From Xylophilus ampelinus (GTDB lineage: Bacteria > Pseudomonadota > Gammaproteobacteria > Burkholderiales > Burkholderiaceae_C): a DNA stretch of 53,198 nt. Each line of letters begins with the position of its first letter. Position 1 is the stretch's first letter. The position numbers were made by a program, and so were the translations under genes. Shown piece after piece: positions 9,186-17,813 of this stretch. The notes under the pieces are model-generated. The model ran no database searches, was not told the DNA's origin, and saw nothing but the letters and a program-made list of their open reading frames with translations. The stretch spans positions 1 to 53,198 of the forward strand of contig NZ_CABFMN010000101.1 in assembly GCF_901875635.1 (NCBI RefSeq), in the 5' to 3' direction.

Positions 9186-10112
9186 TTGGCCCAGGAGGCG
9201 CTTGTCCTTTGAGTATGTCGGGCAATGCCGTTCTGCATACAGCGGCGACGCTCTCTGGGTCAGTGGCGTGACGGGTGCTGTTCTTGTGATCCAGCGGGCG
9301 TTGGGTAGCGCAGCGAAGCGAAAGGATGAAGGAGGAAGTGATCAGGTGGTTGATCTAGAAGATCCGACTTTTGCTATTTACGAGAGAGTCACCGCAGGAA
9401 GCGCAAGCCAACCCAGCGATGGCGCTGCAGCGTGCGCATTGGTGGACGAAGCGAATGCACCCCGCCGCAATTGGCAATCATCGCCAGGCTCCTTGGGGGT
9501 CGCCGTCGCCCCGTGCGATCCGGACGAGATCGGAACTTGTCCGGTGTACGCGGCACGGCAAGCCTTTTGCGACCGACTCGCTCTTAATCTGGATGGCGTC
9601 GACTTGTGGGGAGCCATAAGAGGCGTTTGCGACCTAGATGATTGGTTGTCGAAAGGCACTGCGAATACCAAGTGCGCGCTGAAGCTTCCGGCGGGCAATC
9701 GCGCTGGCCCTCCGAAATGGCCTGTCTGGCCAATGGATCGTGGGCCATCATCTGTCTATGAGCAGGCAACGCGGCGCAGACGAATGATGGTGACGAGGCG
9801 CGTGAGCTCAGGGATTGGCACGGTGGATGTTCTCGAACTGAGTCAGGCACATCACGCGTCACAATCCGCCGAGATGAAAAGCCTGTCCTGGGTGCGCGTG
9901 TGGACCCTTCGTAAGGGAATCGGGGATGGCAGCGCAGATCGCTCCAAATCCATCCGCGCACGTGTGCGTCTCCACATGCCACCCCGCCGCCCAAAGAGGA
10001 TGCCAACACGCCCCGGTTCGGTGCATGTTGCACTCGTATAACGCAAGCTTGTCCTACGCAGTGCCCACTGGCTGCGGTCGCGCTCTCAATTCTGCCGTTG
10101 AACGCAGGGGTG
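9186..10112. other. gene-poor spacer between two divergent efflux operons
   Basis: About 0.9 kb separates the two efflux systems. Frames stay open on both strands (for example a 320-codon plus-strand frame overlapping the first gene of operon 1), but none has a recognisable domain, ribosome binding site or consistent codon use. I read the interval as promoter regions plus unassigned or decayed sequence. A missing metal-responsive regulator could have stood here. Confidence 0.4.
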
Positions 10113-10144
10113 TTGACGACAAAGCTAGGGTTAACCCGTCTTAA
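10113..10144 (+). promoter_or_regulatory. candidate promoter/operator of efflux operon 2
   Basis: TTGACG (10113-10118) fits a -35 box, and TCTTAA (10139-10144) is a weak -10, giving a long 20-base spacer. Inside the spacer lies the perfect palindrome GGGTTAACCC (10128-10137). Over-long spacers with a central dyad are known for promoters activated by MerR-family metal sensors. No such regulator is encoded in this window, so this is a suggestion only. Confidence 0.3.
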
Positions 10145-10165
10145 CCATGCACAATCGCGCGGTCT

Positions 10166-10513
10166 ATGCGTTCTGCGGTTGTTTGCATCTTGCTGCTGGT
10201 TGCCTCGATGGCGATGGTATTGGCCACGGCCAAGCCGTGCCCGTTGTCGTCTCAGTCGCTTGAGTTGACATCGTCGCAGTCCATGCTGCCGGTTGGGGTT
10301 GCTGACGTTGCGGCAGAGATGGCGTCTGCGGTGCCTCTATGCGTCGCGCCGCTTGACGTGGTCGTCACACAAGAAGACCGCAGCGAGCTGATTTCAGTCC
10401 CAGTCAAAGTTCTGAACCACTGTGCTGGCGCCATCGCTGCGTCCCCTTCGTTGCTCGCAGGCGCCATGCCCGATCGACGCGAGCGATTGCTGCGCCCCCC
10501 TCAGCGAGCCTGA
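10166..10513 (+). CDS. small exported leader protein of efflux system 2
   Basis: The 115-residue frame starts MRSAVVCILLLVASMAMVLA, a convincing signal peptide, and continues with a Ser/Val/Leu-rich mature part containing two cysteines and a basic C-terminus. No domain is recognisable. Its place ahead of the outer-membrane factor gene matches small CzcI-type leader genes of other cation-efflux operons, but it lacks the His-rich stretch of the system 1 counterpart. There is no clear ribosome binding site before the ATG at 10166. It is probably real and co-transcribed; the function is unknown. Confidence 0.5.
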   Translation: MRSAVVCILLLVASMAMVLATAKPCPLSSQSLELTSSQSMLPVGVADVAAEMASAVPLCVAPLDVVVTQEDRSELISVPVKVLNHCAGAIAASPSLLAGAMPDRRERLLRPPQRA

Positions 10514-10546
10514 GCGCATCGCGGCGATTTGACGCCGCTTCGTTTC

Positions 10547-10602
10547 GAGTTGGCGAAATGGCCAACTCAATCCGCTCCCCTTGCCTCCTGCCCTTCGGGC
10601 AG
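10547..10602 (+). promoter_or_regulatory. tandem hairpins ahead of outer-membrane factor gene
   Basis: Two perfect hairpins lie between the leader gene and the outer-membrane factor gene. The first has GAGTTGGC (10547-10554) and GCCAACTC (10561-10568) around GAAATG; the second has CTGCCC (10588-10593) and GGGCAG (10597-10602) around TTC. The second ends ten bases before the preferred ATG at 10612 and includes its only purine-rich, SD-like bases, so it could limit translation or set differential expression. Neither is followed by a T-run. Confidence 0.45.
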
Positions 10603-10611
10603 CGAAATCTC

Positions 10612-11898
10612 ATGCTCATCATGTTCAGTCTGTCCGCGCGCCGGACAATGGCGGCGATCGTCCTGGCTTTCGCCGCGACGTGTCCAGCCCTAGCGCAGAC
10701 GCCCCCTTCGGACCTCCCGTCGGTCCTTGGTCTTGAGGATTTGGTCCAGACGATACTGGCCTACAACCCGGCGTTACTGTCGGCCGAACAGGCTCGCGCA
10801 ACCGCATCAGCTGCCGTATTGAGCGCGCAGGCGTTGCCCAACCCTCGTCTCGAACTCGGCAACGGTCGTCAGCGAGGCATTCAGGCAGACGCCACTGCAG
10901 GAACACTGCGCAGTTGGGGGGTGTCTCAGCTGATTGAGAACCCTGCACTGCGAAGCGCACGTGTGGACGCGGCCAAGTTCGCCGAACGTGGGAGTCGACA
11001 GTCGGCGGCCGTTGTGCGCAACACATTGGTCGCGGAAGTACACGTCCGCGCTTATGAGTACCTCCTGAGACGGGCCGAGGCCGATGCAGCAGCAGACGCG
11101 TTGGGGCTGCTTGAACAAGTTCAGGCGCGAGTGACTGCCCGGGTGGCCAGCGGAGAAGCGCCCCGCTATGAGTTGATCAAGGCAGAGTCGGAAGTCATCA
11201 ATGCGCGGCAGGTCCGCGACACCTCGACGCTGATGGTCGAGCAGGCCAAGTTCACGTTGAATCGGCTGGCCGCAGGCCATCTACCGTCGAACTGGACGCT
11301 GCGCGAAGCGCTCACCGATGTCGCTCCCTTGCCTCCTAGCGAGACGCTGATCGAAGAAGCCTCAGCGCGAAACCCGGAGTTGCTCGCGCTTCGAGCTGAA
11401 GTCGATCGTGCACGGGCCAATGTGACAGGCGCTCGGGCGAGCCGATGGCCAGGTGTGGAGATCGGGTACCAACAGACGCGTGATCCCGACGTGCGGCAGA
11501 GCATGGTGAGCGTGGGGATCCAGGTTCCGCTATTCGACCAGCGCAATGGACCGATCGCGGAGGCGTCGTCCGAGCGCGCCCGTGCGCTTGGACGTCTTGA
11601 AGGACGCGAGCTCGAATTGCGGCAACAGATTCTGCAGGCAGCCCAAATGCTCGAAATCATCACACTCAAGGTGAGGGCACTCAGCACTGGTTCGATTCTC
11701 GAAGCGGAGGCGGCGTTGCAGGTCGCGGAAGCAGCCTATCGATACGGCGAGCGCGGCATCCTGGATGTGCTTGACGCTCAGCGGGTGTTACGTACGGTTC
11801 GCGCTGATCTGTTGGCCGCTCAGTTCCAGTTGCAGACCGCCCGCATCGAAATCGAGTTGCTCGCTGGCCGCTACGCCGGCGAGCCTTCCAAGCCTTGA
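10612..11898 (+). CDS. TolC-family outer-membrane efflux protein, CzcC-like (system 2)
   Basis: The product (428 residues from this start) is an outer-membrane channel subunit with two repeated TolC halves: LVQTILAYNPALLSAEQARA near the N-terminus and a matching SARNPELLALRAEVDRARAN in the second half, both followed by long heptad-like coiled-coil stretches. The signal peptide is MLIMFSLSARRTMAAIVLAF..ALAQ. I chose the ATG at 10612 because it places that signal peptide at the N-terminus; the earlier ATG at 10558 falls in the loop of a hairpin. It is followed 11 bases later by the adaptor gene. Confidence 0.88.
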   Translation: MLIMFSLSARRTMAAIVLAFAATCPALAQTPPSDLPSVLGLEDLVQTILAYNPALLSAEQARATASAAVLSAQALPNPRLELGNGRQRGIQADATAGTLRSWGVSQLIENPALRSARVDAAKFAERGSRQSAAVVRNTLVAEVHVRAYEYLLRRAEADAAADALGLLEQVQARVTARVASGEAPRYELIKAESEVINARQVRDTSTLMVEQAKFTLNRLAAGHLPSNWTLREALTDVAPLPPSETLIEEASARNPELLALRAEVDRARANVTGARASRWPGVEIGYQQTRDPDVRQSMVSVGIQVPLFDQRNGPIAEASSERARALGRLEGRELELRQQILQAAQMLEIITLKVRALSTGSILEAEAALQVAEAAYRYGERGILDVLDAQRVLRTVRADLLAAQFQLQTARIEIELLAGRYAGEPSKP

Positions 11899-11909
11899 AG
11901 GTGAACTTC

Positions 11910-13061
11910 ATGACCAATACGAAACATCTTTCATTTTGTCTCTTGGTGGCCGCTTCGCTGTTGCTTCAGGCTTGCGGTGAGAAGGCAGAAGTCGAAACTT
12001 CAGCACCTTCGACGGCTGACCCCATGACTGTGACGGTCAGACCTGCGATGGCGGACACCTTTGAACTCCAAACGTTGACGATGGCCGAGATCACGGCCAC
12101 GCAGTCGGTTCCGGGTCGGGTCGAGGCCAATGAGCGACTGGTAACACGAATCGGCGCCGCTGTAACGGGACGTGTGACGTCGGTGCTCGTAGAGGTCGGC
12201 GACCAAGTGCGTGAGGGTCAGACGCTGGCCCATGTCAGTAGCCCAGAGCTCACTACCGCGCAATTGGCCGTGCTGCGGGCAAGCTCCAATCTTCGCTTGG
12301 CGAACAGTGCCGTGGAACGCGCTCATCAATTGATCCGTGCGGACGTGATTGGTTCGGCCGAGGTGCAACGTCGCGAGGCCGAATTGACTATCGCCCGCGC
12401 GGAACTGCAGGCTGCAACGGATCAATTGCGCCTGATGGGGCTGCCCGCCGATGCGCTCCGCAAGCTGCAGCAACAGGGCACAATCGCGTCCACTGCTGCC
12501 ATCGTGGCGACCCAGAGCGGCGTGGTGCTGGAGCGCAAATTGAGCCAGGGCCAAGTGGCGCAACCCGGCGATGCTTTGTTCACAGTGGCGGATTTGCGCA
12601 ACGTGTGGGTGGTCGGTGCGCTGCCCGAGCAAGCCGCCCGGACGGTGGAAGCAGGGCAAGCCGTGGCCATCCAGGTGCCAGCGCTGGGCCGCGATGTCAT
12701 CGCGGGCAAGGTTGTGCACGTTGGAGACACGGTTCACGCGGACACCCGCACAGTCGCCATTCGCACCCAGGTCGACAATCCGCAGCGCGCGATCAAGCCG
12801 CAGATGCTTGCAGCCATGCAGATCTCTGGGCGAACGCAGCGGGTGCTCGCCATACCCGAAGTCGCAGTGGTGAGGGACAACGATCGAGACCACATTTTTG
12901 TCCGCTCCGCCAACAACGTGTTTCGCTTGACGCCGGTGGAGCTTGGCCCGCCCACCGGTGGCATGCGGCCCTTGCTTAAGGGACCGCCCGAAGGCGCCGA
13001 ACTGGTCGCTAAAGGTGCTTTTCACCTGAACAACGAGCGCAAGCGCGCCGAGCTGGAGTAG
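11910..13061 (+). CDS. RND periplasmic adaptor lipoprotein, CzcB-like (system 2)
   Basis: The 383-residue membrane-fusion protein couples the RND pump to the outer-membrane channel. It has a lipoprotein signal (MTNTKHLSFCLLVAASLLLQ followed by AC, lipobox LLQAC), so it is tethered to the inner membrane. The first lipoyl half (RVTSVLVEVGDQVREGQTLA) is followed by a coiled-coil hairpin (residues about 115-185), the second lipoyl half (GVVLERKLSQGQVAQPGDAL) and beta-barrel domains. I chose the ATG at 11910 because AAGGTG precedes it by seven bases and the lipobox is then correctly placed. The gene lies between its channel and pump partners. Confidence 0.92.
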   Translation: MTNTKHLSFCLLVAASLLLQACGEKAEVETSAPSTADPMTVTVRPAMADTFELQTLTMAEITATQSVPGRVEANERLVTRIGAAVTGRVTSVLVEVGDQVREGQTLAHVSSPELTTAQLAVLRASSNLRLANSAVERAHQLIRADVIGSAEVQRREAELTIARAELQAATDQLRLMGLPADALRKLQQQGTIASTAAIVATQSGVVLERKLSQGQVAQPGDALFTVADLRNVWVVGALPEQAARTVEAGQAVAIQVPALGRDVIAGKVVHVGDTVHADTRTVAIRTQVDNPQRAIKPQMLAAMQISGRTQRVLAIPEVAVVRDNDRDHIFVRSANNVFRLTPVELGPPTGGMRPLLKGPPEGAELVAKGAFHLNNERKRAELE

Positions 13062-13067
13062 GCTGGG

Positions 13068-16000
13068 ATGGTCACTTCACTGATCCGAGCCACGCTTGGT
13101 CAACGGCTCGTGATGGTCGTCCTCGCGCTGGTTCTGTGCGGGTTTGGCGTTCGAGCAGCCCTGCGTCTGTCCGTCGACGCGTTTCCTGATGTCACCAACG
13201 TCCAGGTCCAGATTGCGACCGAGGCGCCGGGTCGCTCACCCGAAGAAATCGAACGCTTCGTCACAGTTCCACTTGAGATCGCAGTCACGGGATTGCCAGG
13301 CTTGGTTGAGATGCGGTCGCTCAACAAGAGTGGGTTGTCGATCATCACGCTTGTCTTCTCCGACGACACGGATGTGTACTTCGCACGTCAGCTCGTGACC
13401 GAACGTCTGATCGAGGTAACTCCCAGAATGCCACAAGGGATCGTTCCGGTGATGGCGCCAGTGTCGACGGGCCTCGGCGAGGTCTACCAGTACACGCTTG
13501 ATCATCCCGCTGACGGGCAGCGCGCGCTGACGCCGGAAGAACTCGCTGAACGCCGTACCGTCCAAGACTGGGTTGTACGGCCGATGTTGAGATCCATTCC
13601 TGGCGTCGCAGAAATCAATTCTCAGGGAGGCTATGTGCGCCAGTACCAGGCGCTGTTGGATCCAGGTCGACTGCGCCACTACGACCTGTCAGTGCAACAG
13701 GTCGTTGATTCGATCGCCAACAACAACGCAAACGCGAGTGGGGGAATTCTCCCGTTGGCCAATGAGCAGTACCTCGTCCAAGGTGTGGGCCTCATCCGGA
13801 CTCTGGACGACATCGCGAACATCGTACTCAAGCAGCAAGCGGGCGTCCCGGTGTTCGTGCGCGATGTGGCAGAGGTCAAGCTGGGTAGCGAAGTCCGTCA
13901 AGGAGCCATCATCAAAGGGGGCCACACCGAATCGGTCTCCGGCATCGTGTTGATGATGCGCGGGGGCAATGCGAAGGACGTTGTCAGCCGGGTCAAGGAA
14001 AAAGTGGATGAGATCAACACCAAAGGCATGCTGCCTGGGGGACTGCAGATCAAGCCGTTCTATGACCGGACTGAACTCGTTGACGCGGCGCTATGGACTG
14101 TCGGTAAGGTGCTGATCGAAGGCATTGCATTGGTCATCGTGGTTCTGTTCATCTTTCTTGGCGATGTGAGATCCAGCCTGATCGTCGTGGCGACGCTCAT
14201 CATTGCTCCGTTGACCACATTCATCTTGATGAATCGTTGGGGCATTTCCGCCAACCTGATGTCATTGGGCGGCTTAGCTATTGCAATCGGTCTGATGGTA
14301 GATGCAACCGTTGTAGTGGTCGAAAACGTCTACCACCGACTCGGACACGCTCCCGCAGGCGCGGGCGCGCGAATTCGAACCATCCTGCATGCCACCACCG
14401 AAGTCGCGACGCCAACGATTTTTGGCATCCTGATCATCATTCTCGTGTTTCTCCCGCTGATGACCCTGCAAGGGCAGGAGGGGAAAATGTTCGGCCCTCT
14501 GGCCATGACGATCGCCATCTCCCTGTTCGTCTCTCTGGTGGTGTCATTGTTGCTGTCCCCGGTCTTGTGCTCTTACTTCCTCAAGGGAGGGTCGGGCGAA
14601 GACACACGGGTGATTGCGTTCATGAAGACCCGGTACTTGCGGCTTCTCGACTTGGCCAGCCGCCGAAGCGGCGCCACGCTGGGGACCGCGATCGGACTGC
14701 TTTTTGTCTCGTTTGCACTTTTCCCCCTGCTGGGCAAGTCCTTCATGCCGACAATGCGGGAGGGCGCACTGACACCCCAGATCAATCGGGTGCCAAGTAT
14801 CTCACTCGACGAGTCGATCCGGATGGAGATGGCGGCGATGAAGAGCATCTCCGAAGTTGCCGGCGTGCGCTCGGTGGTGTCCAAGCTCGGGCGCGGCGAG
14901 TCGCCGGCCGATCCTGCCGGTCCCAATGAATCGGACCCGATCGTGTTGTTGGACCCCGACAGTGGCCGCACCCAGGAGGAAATCGACGAGGACATTCGTC
15001 AGCGCCTGTCGAGCATTCCTGGCGTCCAAATCGTGTTGTCGCAGCCCATATCGGAGCGCGTCGATGAAATGGTTACCGGCGTGCGGTCGCAAGTCGCCAT
15101 CAAAGTCTTCGGCGATGACCTCGCGCAGCTCAAAGACGTGTCTGAGGCGGTAGCTCGGCTCCTCAAGGACGTAAAGGGTAGCCGTGACATTCGTGTCGAA
15201 AGGCTCTCTGGACAGCAAGCGCTAACGGTCGAAATTGATCGAGCGGCGATTGCACGTTACGGCATCAATGTGTCGGATGTACAGAACATCATCGAAACCG
15301 CGATCGGTGGCAAACAAGTGACCACCCTGTACGACGGTGAGCGTCGGTATGCGATTGCCGTTCGCTTTCCTGAGAGTGCCCGAAGTACCCCTTCGTCAAT
15401 TGGAAATACCCTGCTCACCACTGCAGACGGGGCCCAAGTCACGCTGTCGACGGTTGCCAAGCTTAGCCTGCTTGACGGGCCCGCACAGATTAGCCGTGAA
15501 GGTGGCAAGCGCCGGGTGGTTGTGGGCGCCAACGTGGAGGGTCGAGACTTGGGGGGATTTATTCAGGAGGTTCAGGAGCGAGTCACGCGAGAAGTGAAAG
15601 TGCCGGAGGGCTACTATTTTGTCTACGGAGGGCAATTCGAGAACATGGAGCGCGCCATGGGAACGCTCGCCGTGATTGTGCCGTTAACGATTGCGGCCAT
15701 CTTCTTCCTGTTGTTCATGCTGTTCAACTCCGTGCGCCTGGCTGGCCTCATCATTCTGGTCCTGCCGTTTGCTTCGGTTGGTGGCTTGGTGGCGCTCTTT
15801 GTGACACAGGAGTACTTGAGCGTGCCGGCGTCAGTGGGCTTCATCGCACTTTGGGGAATCGCGGTGCTGAATGGTGTGGTTTTGGTGAGCGCCATCCGCC
15901 GCTTACGTGAGGACGGTATGGACGTTGCCTCCGCTGTGCGAGAAGGCTGCGTACAACGATTTCGTCCAGTGATGATGACGGCGACGGTCGCGCTTCTGGG

Positions 16001-16157
16001 GCTCGTTCCTTTTTTGTTCGCAACCGGTCCAGGTTCTGAAGTACAGCGGCCGCTAGCGATCGTCGTCATCGGCGGACTGATCTCGTCGACCTTGCTGACT
16101 TTGGTCGTTCTTCCGACCCTTTACCGCTGGTTTGATGAAACGCCCGTTGAAGCTTGA
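13068..16157 (+). CDS. heavy-metal efflux RND pump, CusA/CzcA family (system 2)
   Basis: This 1029-residue inner-membrane antiporter begins with the usual first helix and the HME porter motif LSVDAFPDVTNVQVQI. The fourth-helix signature at about residues 403-417 is AIGLMVDATVVVVEN, closer to the CusA type (AIGAMVDAAIVMIEN) than to the DFG/DGA Czc type or to the AIGELVDD pump of system 1. However, the periplasmic region that holds two of the three transport methionines of CusA (around KSFMPTMREGALTPQINR and GPNESDPIVLLDP) lacks methionines at those places. Cu/Ag specificity is therefore not supported and the substrate is undetermined. Codon use is visibly less GC-rich than in system 1, so the two systems probably have different origins. 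Confidence 0.93.
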   Translation: MVTSLIRATLGQRLVMVVLALVLCGFGVRAALRLSVDAFPDVTNVQVQIATEAPGRSPEEIERFVTVPLEIAVTGLPGLVEMRSLNKSGLSIITLVFSDDTDVYFARQLVTERLIEVTPRMPQGIVPVMAPVSTGLGEVYQYTLDHPADGQRALTPEELAERRTVQDWVVRPMLRSIPGVAEINSQGGYVRQYQALLDPGRLRHYDLSVQQVVDSIANNNANASGGILPLANEQYLVQGVGLIRTLDDIANIVLKQQAGVPVFVRDVAEVKLGSEVRQGAIIKGGHTESVSGIVLMMRGGNAKDVVSRVKEKVDEINTKGMLPGGLQIKPFYDRTELVDAALWTVGKVLIEGIALVIVVLFIFLGDVRSSLIVVATLIIAPLTTFILMNRWGISANLMSLGGLAIAIGLMVDATVVVVENVYHRLGHAPAGAGARIRTILHATTEVATPTIFGILIIILVFLPLMTLQGQEGKMFGPLAMTIAISLFVSLVVSLLLSPVLCSYFLKGGSGEDTRVIAFMKTRYLRLLDLASRRSGATLGTAIGLLFVSFALFPLLGKSFMPTMREGALTPQINRVPSISLDESIRMEMAAMKSISEVAGVRSVVSKLGRGESPADPAGPNESDPIVLLDPDSGRTQEEIDEDIRQRLSSIPGVQIVLSQPISERVDEMVTGVRSQVAIKVFGDDLAQLKDVSEAVARLLKDVKGSRDIRVERLSGQQALTVEIDRAAIARYGINVSDVQNIIETAIGGKQVTTLYDGERRYAIAVRFPESARSTPSSIGNTLLTTADGAQVTLSTVAKLSLLDGPAQISREGGKRRVVVGANVEGRDLGGFIQEVQERVTREVKVPEGYYFVYGGQFENMERAMGTLAVIVPLTIAAIFFLLFMLFNSVRLAGLIILVLPFASVGGLVALFVTQEYLSVPASVGFIALWGIAVLNGVVLVSAIRRLREDGMDVASAVREGCVQRFRPVMMTATVALLGLVPFLFATGPGSEVQRPLAIVVIGGLISSTLLTLVVLPTLYRWFDETPVEA

Positions 16158-16175
16158 ATAAGGACAGGAGCAATC

Positions 16176-16508
16176 ATGAAGGAAATAAGAGCTATCGTTC
16201 GGCCGTCCCGCATGGAGAGACTGCAGACCGCGTTGAGGGGGATCCCCAACTTTCCGGGCGTGACACTCCTGAAGGCGGAGGGGTTCACAGCGCCCGCAGC
16301 TCTCGAAAAGCGTTCCGCACGCGAAGAGTTGACTGAGTTCTCAGACAAAGTCATGGTGTGCTTGCTTGCGGAAGACAGCATGGTGGCCACGATCCGTCAG
16401 GCAATCTTCGATGCCTGTCACACGGGACAGATTGGCGATGGATTGATCTGGGTCGTCAATATCCAAGAAATTCACCGAATCCGGGATGGCAGTCCCTACC
16501 CTTCTTGA
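16176..16508 (+). CDS. PII-like (PII-NG type) signalling protein linked to metal efflux
   Basis: The 110-residue protein is a member of the PII/GlnK fold family. It has the N-terminal strand MKEIRAIVRPSRMERLQTAL and the C-terminal family signature TGQIGDGLIWVVNIQEIHRI. The stretch corresponding to the T-loop lacks the uridylylated Tyr of GlnB. A PII subgroup (PII-NG) is known to be encoded beside heavy-metal RND pumps, and the position right after the pump gene (19-base gap with AGGACAGGAG as ribosome binding site) fits it. The probable role is nucleotide- or metal-dependent control of the efflux complex; this is inferred. Confidence 0.82.
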   Translation: MKEIRAIVRPSRMERLQTALRGIPNFPGVTLLKAEGFTAPAALEKRSAREELTEFSDKVMVCLLAEDSMVATIRQAIFDACHTGQIGDGLIWVVNIQEIHRIRDGSPYPS

Positions 16509-16668
16509 TTTACGCCGAATGCGCCGCGCCGATGACCGTGTTGTCTTAGGCAACGTTGTTGCTGCTGCAAAGTCGCGATGGACGAAGGCGCGTTGAGGGA
16601 ACTGCAGCGCGCGTACATTCAGCTGGCCGGACGGTACCTCCGGTCGTACCCCCGGCACAGCTCGCGGA

Positions 16669-16989
16669 CTATTGGGGCGTGCCGCCCTGAGTCGACTTTG
16701 GCTTGCCAGGGCGTCGTTCGTCGCGCGTCTTCGCGCGTTGCTCTCCAGCGATCGCTGCCCGGTCAGTGCCAATGCCGCCGCCCTCGGGCGTGCGCGATGC
16801 GTCACCGGAAGCGGGTCGCAGTTGGCCAGGCGTTCTCGCAGCTTTTCGCGCTTCTGCTGCACGCTCGCTCTTGCCGCTGGCGATTCCGGGTGTGCTGGGC
16901 GGCACCGCAGCGCCGGGGGGGTTCGATTGGGCCTGTGCAGTAACGGCCGCAAGGCTGACGATGAATAGAGGGAAGGCGCGAGAGATCAT
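16669..16989 (-). CDS. small secreted, probably disordered protein
   Basis: The 106-residue product starts MISRAFPLFIVSLAAVTAQA, a signal peptide ending at AQA, followed by a Pro/Ala/Arg/Lys-rich, low-complexity tail with no hydrophobic core. It is predicted to be periplasmic and disordered. I chose the ATG at 16989 because GGAG lies seven bases upstream; another in-frame ATG at 17001 has no ribosome binding site. It stands alone, convergent with the efflux operon that ends at 16508. The function is unknown. Confidence 0.55.
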   Translation of the reverse strand: MISRAFPLFIVSLAAVTAQAQSNPPGAAVPPSTPGIASGKSERAAEARKAARTPGQLRPASGDASRTPEGGGIGTDRAAIAGEQRAKTRDERRPGKPKSTQGGTPQ

Positions 16990-17290
16990 TGGGTACTCCA
17001 TGAGAGGTCACTTACAAAAATGGAACTTTGCAGCATCCCCTATTCGCGAGCGTAGGAGAGATGCGTATCGCAGCAACGGAGCGCAGCCTTTGAACCACGC
17101 GCCAGATATCACACGGTGGCTTGTGTGCGTGCGTCGTACCATTGGTTCCTCTCTTTGCGATTGAAACGATCATGAGGCGGCACGACTGCCGAGTGTTGTC
17201 AGGCTTGTTTTCAAGACAATGAGAGAGACTTGCCTAGGGTGCCGACGCTTCACGACTCTCGCCCCGAACAGAGCTAGCAAACGTACGCAG

Positions 17291-17503
17291 CTATTCAAGC
17301 GATGACGTGGGCGGAGGTAAGCCGCCGGTCATTCGAATCCAAAGGCGATCGGCTTCTGCCGTCTCCAACCGGATAAGAAGAGCGACGTAGGTGTCGTCAA
17401 GCTCTGGATCCACGCCCTTGGCGACCGCAATCAGCTTAGAGCGAGCGAGTTCAAACTTCAACGCAGCAATACGCTGCTTGTCAGTTGACATTTGATGAGT
17501 CAT
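17291..17503 (-). CDS. small hypothetical protein, mostly helical
   Basis: The 70-residue soluble protein (MTHQMSTDKQRIAALKFELA...) has two predicted amphipathic helices and a Pro-rich end (TGGLPPPTSSLE). The start at 17503 has an excellent ribosome binding site (GGAGG with a six-base spacer). No family is recognised. It has no close partner; the 310 bases upstream (17504-17813) hold no gene I can support. Confidence 0.5.
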   Translation of the reverse strand: MTHQMSTDKQRIAALKFELARSKLIAVAKGVDPELDDTYVALLIRLETAEADRLWIRMTGGLPPPTSSLE

Positions 17504-17813
17504 GAAGGGCCTCCGAACGGGTCTGTGCACTGGTCGATGCGTACGCACTACATCTGCAATCAACCGCCCCTGCAGCCGTCAAACAAGACCAGTCGCACGT
17601 CGTACATGGTCATGCGCGACTCTTGAATCCTGCCCATCTGCTGCTTCGCGAAGGCCTGCGCACGGCGCGCGACCTACGTACAACTTTCGCACAAGGCCGA
17701 AGTCACGAGCAGTTCGCAGGTCCTATGGGTGTTTAGCGGCGCCTTGTCCTACAGTCACTCGTTGGCTCTGCAGCTTGTCGCAGAGGGCATTCAACTTTCG
17801 GATGGAGACCGGG

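Noticed and set aside
9225..9245. second SOS-like element around GCATACAGCG
   Set aside because: It resembles part of the 21626 box, but CTG and CAG are only four bases apart, so it is not a LexA site.
9079..10041. 320-codon plus-strand frame between the efflux operons
   Set aside because: No ribosome binding site, no domain, overlaps the CzcI-like gene, and the opposite strand is equally open. A real but unknown gene cannot be fully excluded.
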